DNA of 30,109 nt from Candidatus Woesearchaeota archaeon (GTDB lineage: Archaea > Nanobdellota > Nanobdellia > Woesearchaeales > GW2011-AR9), in NCBI GenBank assembly GCA_016188105.1, contig JACPIL010000048.1, forward strand, positions 1-30,109. The letters run 5' to 3'. Both the position numbers and the translations under genes were made by a program. The notes below the pieces were generated by a model that did not search any database, had not been told where the DNA came from, and was given only the letters and a program-made list of their open reading frames with translations. Positions 29,000 to 30,109 of the stretch are shown in pieces. Numbering within the stretch: the first letter of the stretch is position 1; each line of letters begins with the position of its first letter.

Positions 29000-29533
29000 T
29001 TGAAAAAAGAGGGAAAAGAAGGTGTATTATTTGATACTATCTTAACTAGGTTAAGTTCTCAGCAATTGTTAAAAGCAGTATTGCAAAAACTCCAGCAGGA
29101 ACAGAATTTGCAGCTTCCGGATCTGATCAAAACTTTTCAAGAAGCAAAGCAGGAAGCGCAGCTGCCGTTGTCGATTTTTTCTCATTCGCTGGAGCCGGCA
29201 GAGGCGCTCTATAAGTTCCTCAAAGAGAACGAAGGGTTTTCTTTTCAGCGGATAGCGCAGACGATGAAAAGAGATCAGAAAAGCATCTGGGCTACCTATC
29301 AGAGAGCGCAGGAAAGAAGAAACCAAAAATTTCTGGTGAAAGAAGAAAAATATCTGCTGCCGCTTTCGATATTCAATAACCGTTCTTACAGTTTTCTTGA
29401 AAGTGTTGTTTTCTATCTGAATTCAGCTTATCATCTTTCCAATAAAGAAATTGCGAAACTGCTGCGCAAAACTCCGAATACTATTGCCGTACTCATGAAA
29501 CGAGCCAGAGATAAACATGAAGCTAGATTATAA
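29000..29533 (+). CDS. Double helix-turn-helix protein, probable regulator
   Basis: 177 residues from a TTG start. A TATA box (TTTATAAAC) lies about 26 bases upstream and no ribosome binding site is visible, so translation is probably leaderless. It has two HTH segments of sigma-region-4 style: FSFQRIAQTMKRDQKSIWATYQRAQERR (about 93-120) and LSNKEIAKLLRKTPNTIAVLMKRARDK (about 147-173). The N-terminus is helical and Gln-rich. It overlaps the next, surface-protein gene by 17 bases. A DNA-binding role is likely; its regulon is unknown. Confidence 0.72.
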   Translation: MKKEGKEGVLFDTILTRLSSQQLLKAVLQKLQQEQNLQLPDLIKTFQEAKQEAQLPLSIFSHSLEPAEALYKFLKENEGFSFQRIAQTMKRDQKSIWATYQRAQERRNQKFLVKEEKYLLPLSIFNNRSYSFLESVVFYLNSAYHLSNKEIAKLLRKTPNTIAVLMKRARDKHEARL

Positions 29534-30109
29534 TTTAGAAGCATTGAACTTGAGAAAGAGAGCAGTAGAGAGAGCTGCGAAAGCAGTAGCGCTGAAACTG
29601 GAAAAAACTCTTTACTTGTATAATATCGAAAAAGAGAAGCGAAAATCTGCAGCAGTCAAGCAGCTGCGGGTTTTGCTGGACTATGAAACCAAAGAATTAG
29701 AAAGGGCGAAGGCAGAGCTGCGGGAGATCGCAGTGAAGATGATTCTGCTGGAACAGGAAAAGCAAAAACAGGCCAAGACCAGGATGAGAGGAATAGCAGT
29801 ATTGCTGATCTTCTCTCTGGCATTTGCAGGGTTGATGGCGCAATATGGGCTGCGCGATGATGTAACGCAAGAATTTATTGATACTTCAAATGCTCCAAGC
29901 TTTTCCATTACCGATAAATTCCTTGCCTTCCTGGAAAAATTAGATCACTACCGCAGCGATAATTCCCTTACCGGGGCAATAGTTGGAATTCCTGTTGGAA
30001 ATTGTCGTGAAGAGAGAAGTTGTGTGAATGAAACAATTACTGCTTGTAAAAATGAAACGGTGCAGAGATGTGATTCGGTTTGTGTAAATGAAACGATTGA
30101 AAATTGTTC
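29517..30109 (+). CDS. Coiled-coil, single-TM, Cys-rich surface protein (N-terminal part)
   Basis: An open frame of 197 codons from ATG 29517 runs off the window. It starts MKLDYNLEALNLRKRAVERA, a long Lys/Glu/Gln coiled coil (about 1-100). One transmembrane helix follows (GIAVLLIFSLAFAGLMAQYGL, about 101-121). The segment beyond the membrane has a linker and then CREERSC and repeated CxNETI-type units (SCVNETITACKNETVQRC, CVNETIENC). Each NET is an N-glycosylation sequon and the cysteines recur. This resembles large exported cell-surface proteins of DPANN archaea with a cytoplasmic coiled coil. The gene overlaps the HTH gene. Confidence 0.8.
   Translation, partial: MKLDYNLEALNLRKRAVERAAKAVALKLEKTLYLYNIEKEKRKSAAVKQLRVLLDYETKELERAKAELREIAVKMILLEQEKQKQAKTRMRGIAVLLIFSLAFAGLMAQYGLRDDVTQEFIDTSNAPSFSITDKFLAFLEKLDHYRSDNSLTGAIVGIPVGNCREERSCVNETITACKNETVQRCDSVCVNETIENC

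Noticed and set aside
1..30109. CRISPR array, rRNA or complete insertion sequence
   Set aside because: No regularly spaced direct repeats, no rRNA-like stretches and no transposase were seen; the only mobile element supported is the intein.

Overview
The window reads as archaeal chromosome. It carries a TATA/TFB-type information system (TFB, aIF2 gamma, Orc1/Cdc6, LSm, eL37, eS17, uL1-uL10-P1), a GatD-type tRNA-dependent amidotransferase subunit, TATA boxes about 25-28 bases ahead of many starts (often leaderless), and an intron-containing tRNA. Base composition is AT-rich. Several traits point to a DPANN lineage, probably Woesearchaeota/Pacearchaeota-like: short genes, a bacterial-type MetK, small Cys-rich proteins, a Cys/N-glycosylation-sequon-rich surface protein, and a coiled-coil COG1340-like protein. 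The lineage is inferred from gene style; there is no rRNA in the window.

Layout. 1-2000: partial unknown gene, translin-family protein, a GC-rich folded island (863-964), then LSm-eL37 and an orphan gene. 2000-4630: a Cys-rich repeat protein, then Orc1/Cdc6 leading a three-gene operon with a nucleotidyltransferase-fold protein and a 71-aa partner, which looks like a toxin-antitoxin pair. 4630-6160: a PAC2 proteasome-chaperone-like protein, a probable PD-(D/E)XK nuclease, and a tRNA-Leu(GAG) whose anticodon stem is interrupted by a 20-nt non-canonical intron. 6180-9340: a DNA glycosylase, a small proline-rich protein, a VIT-type metal transporter, a Cys-rich lipoprotein and GatD. 9390-12370: TFB, HAD hydrolase, a degenerate tandem HIT protein and a 131-aa protein in one tight minus-strand operon. 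12480-14800: a DUF212/PAP2-like membrane protein, a helical protein, an EEP-family hydrolase, and a divergent 90-aa gene sharing one TATA box with it. 14800-18630: aIF2 gamma, whose 3' end has been duplicated around an inserted folded element, then a phasin-like protein with a UbiB kinase, and eS17. 18690-20420: a DUF444 (YeaH-like) VWA protein and a winged-helix-like protein. 20450-23440: the most unusual gene, a bacterial-type S-adenosylmethionine synthetase interrupted by a 450-residue intein and continued in frame into a membrane bPH2 domain. 23500-24600: a small protein diverging from an HTH-CBS regulator with operator-like half-sites between them. 24600-27500: coiled-coil protein and the uL1-uL10-P1 operon, with a leader hairpin that touches the ribosome binding site. 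27600-28700: a HEPN/MNT pair with a winged-helix domain on the MNT protein. 29000-end: a double-HTH regulator overlapping the start of a large coiled-coil/transmembrane/Cys-rich surface protein that runs off the window.

Most genes are housekeeping. The accessory signals are the TA-like pairs, the intein, the small folded repeats and the regulator/surface-protein pair. All functions come from reading motifs by eye. No database search was run.
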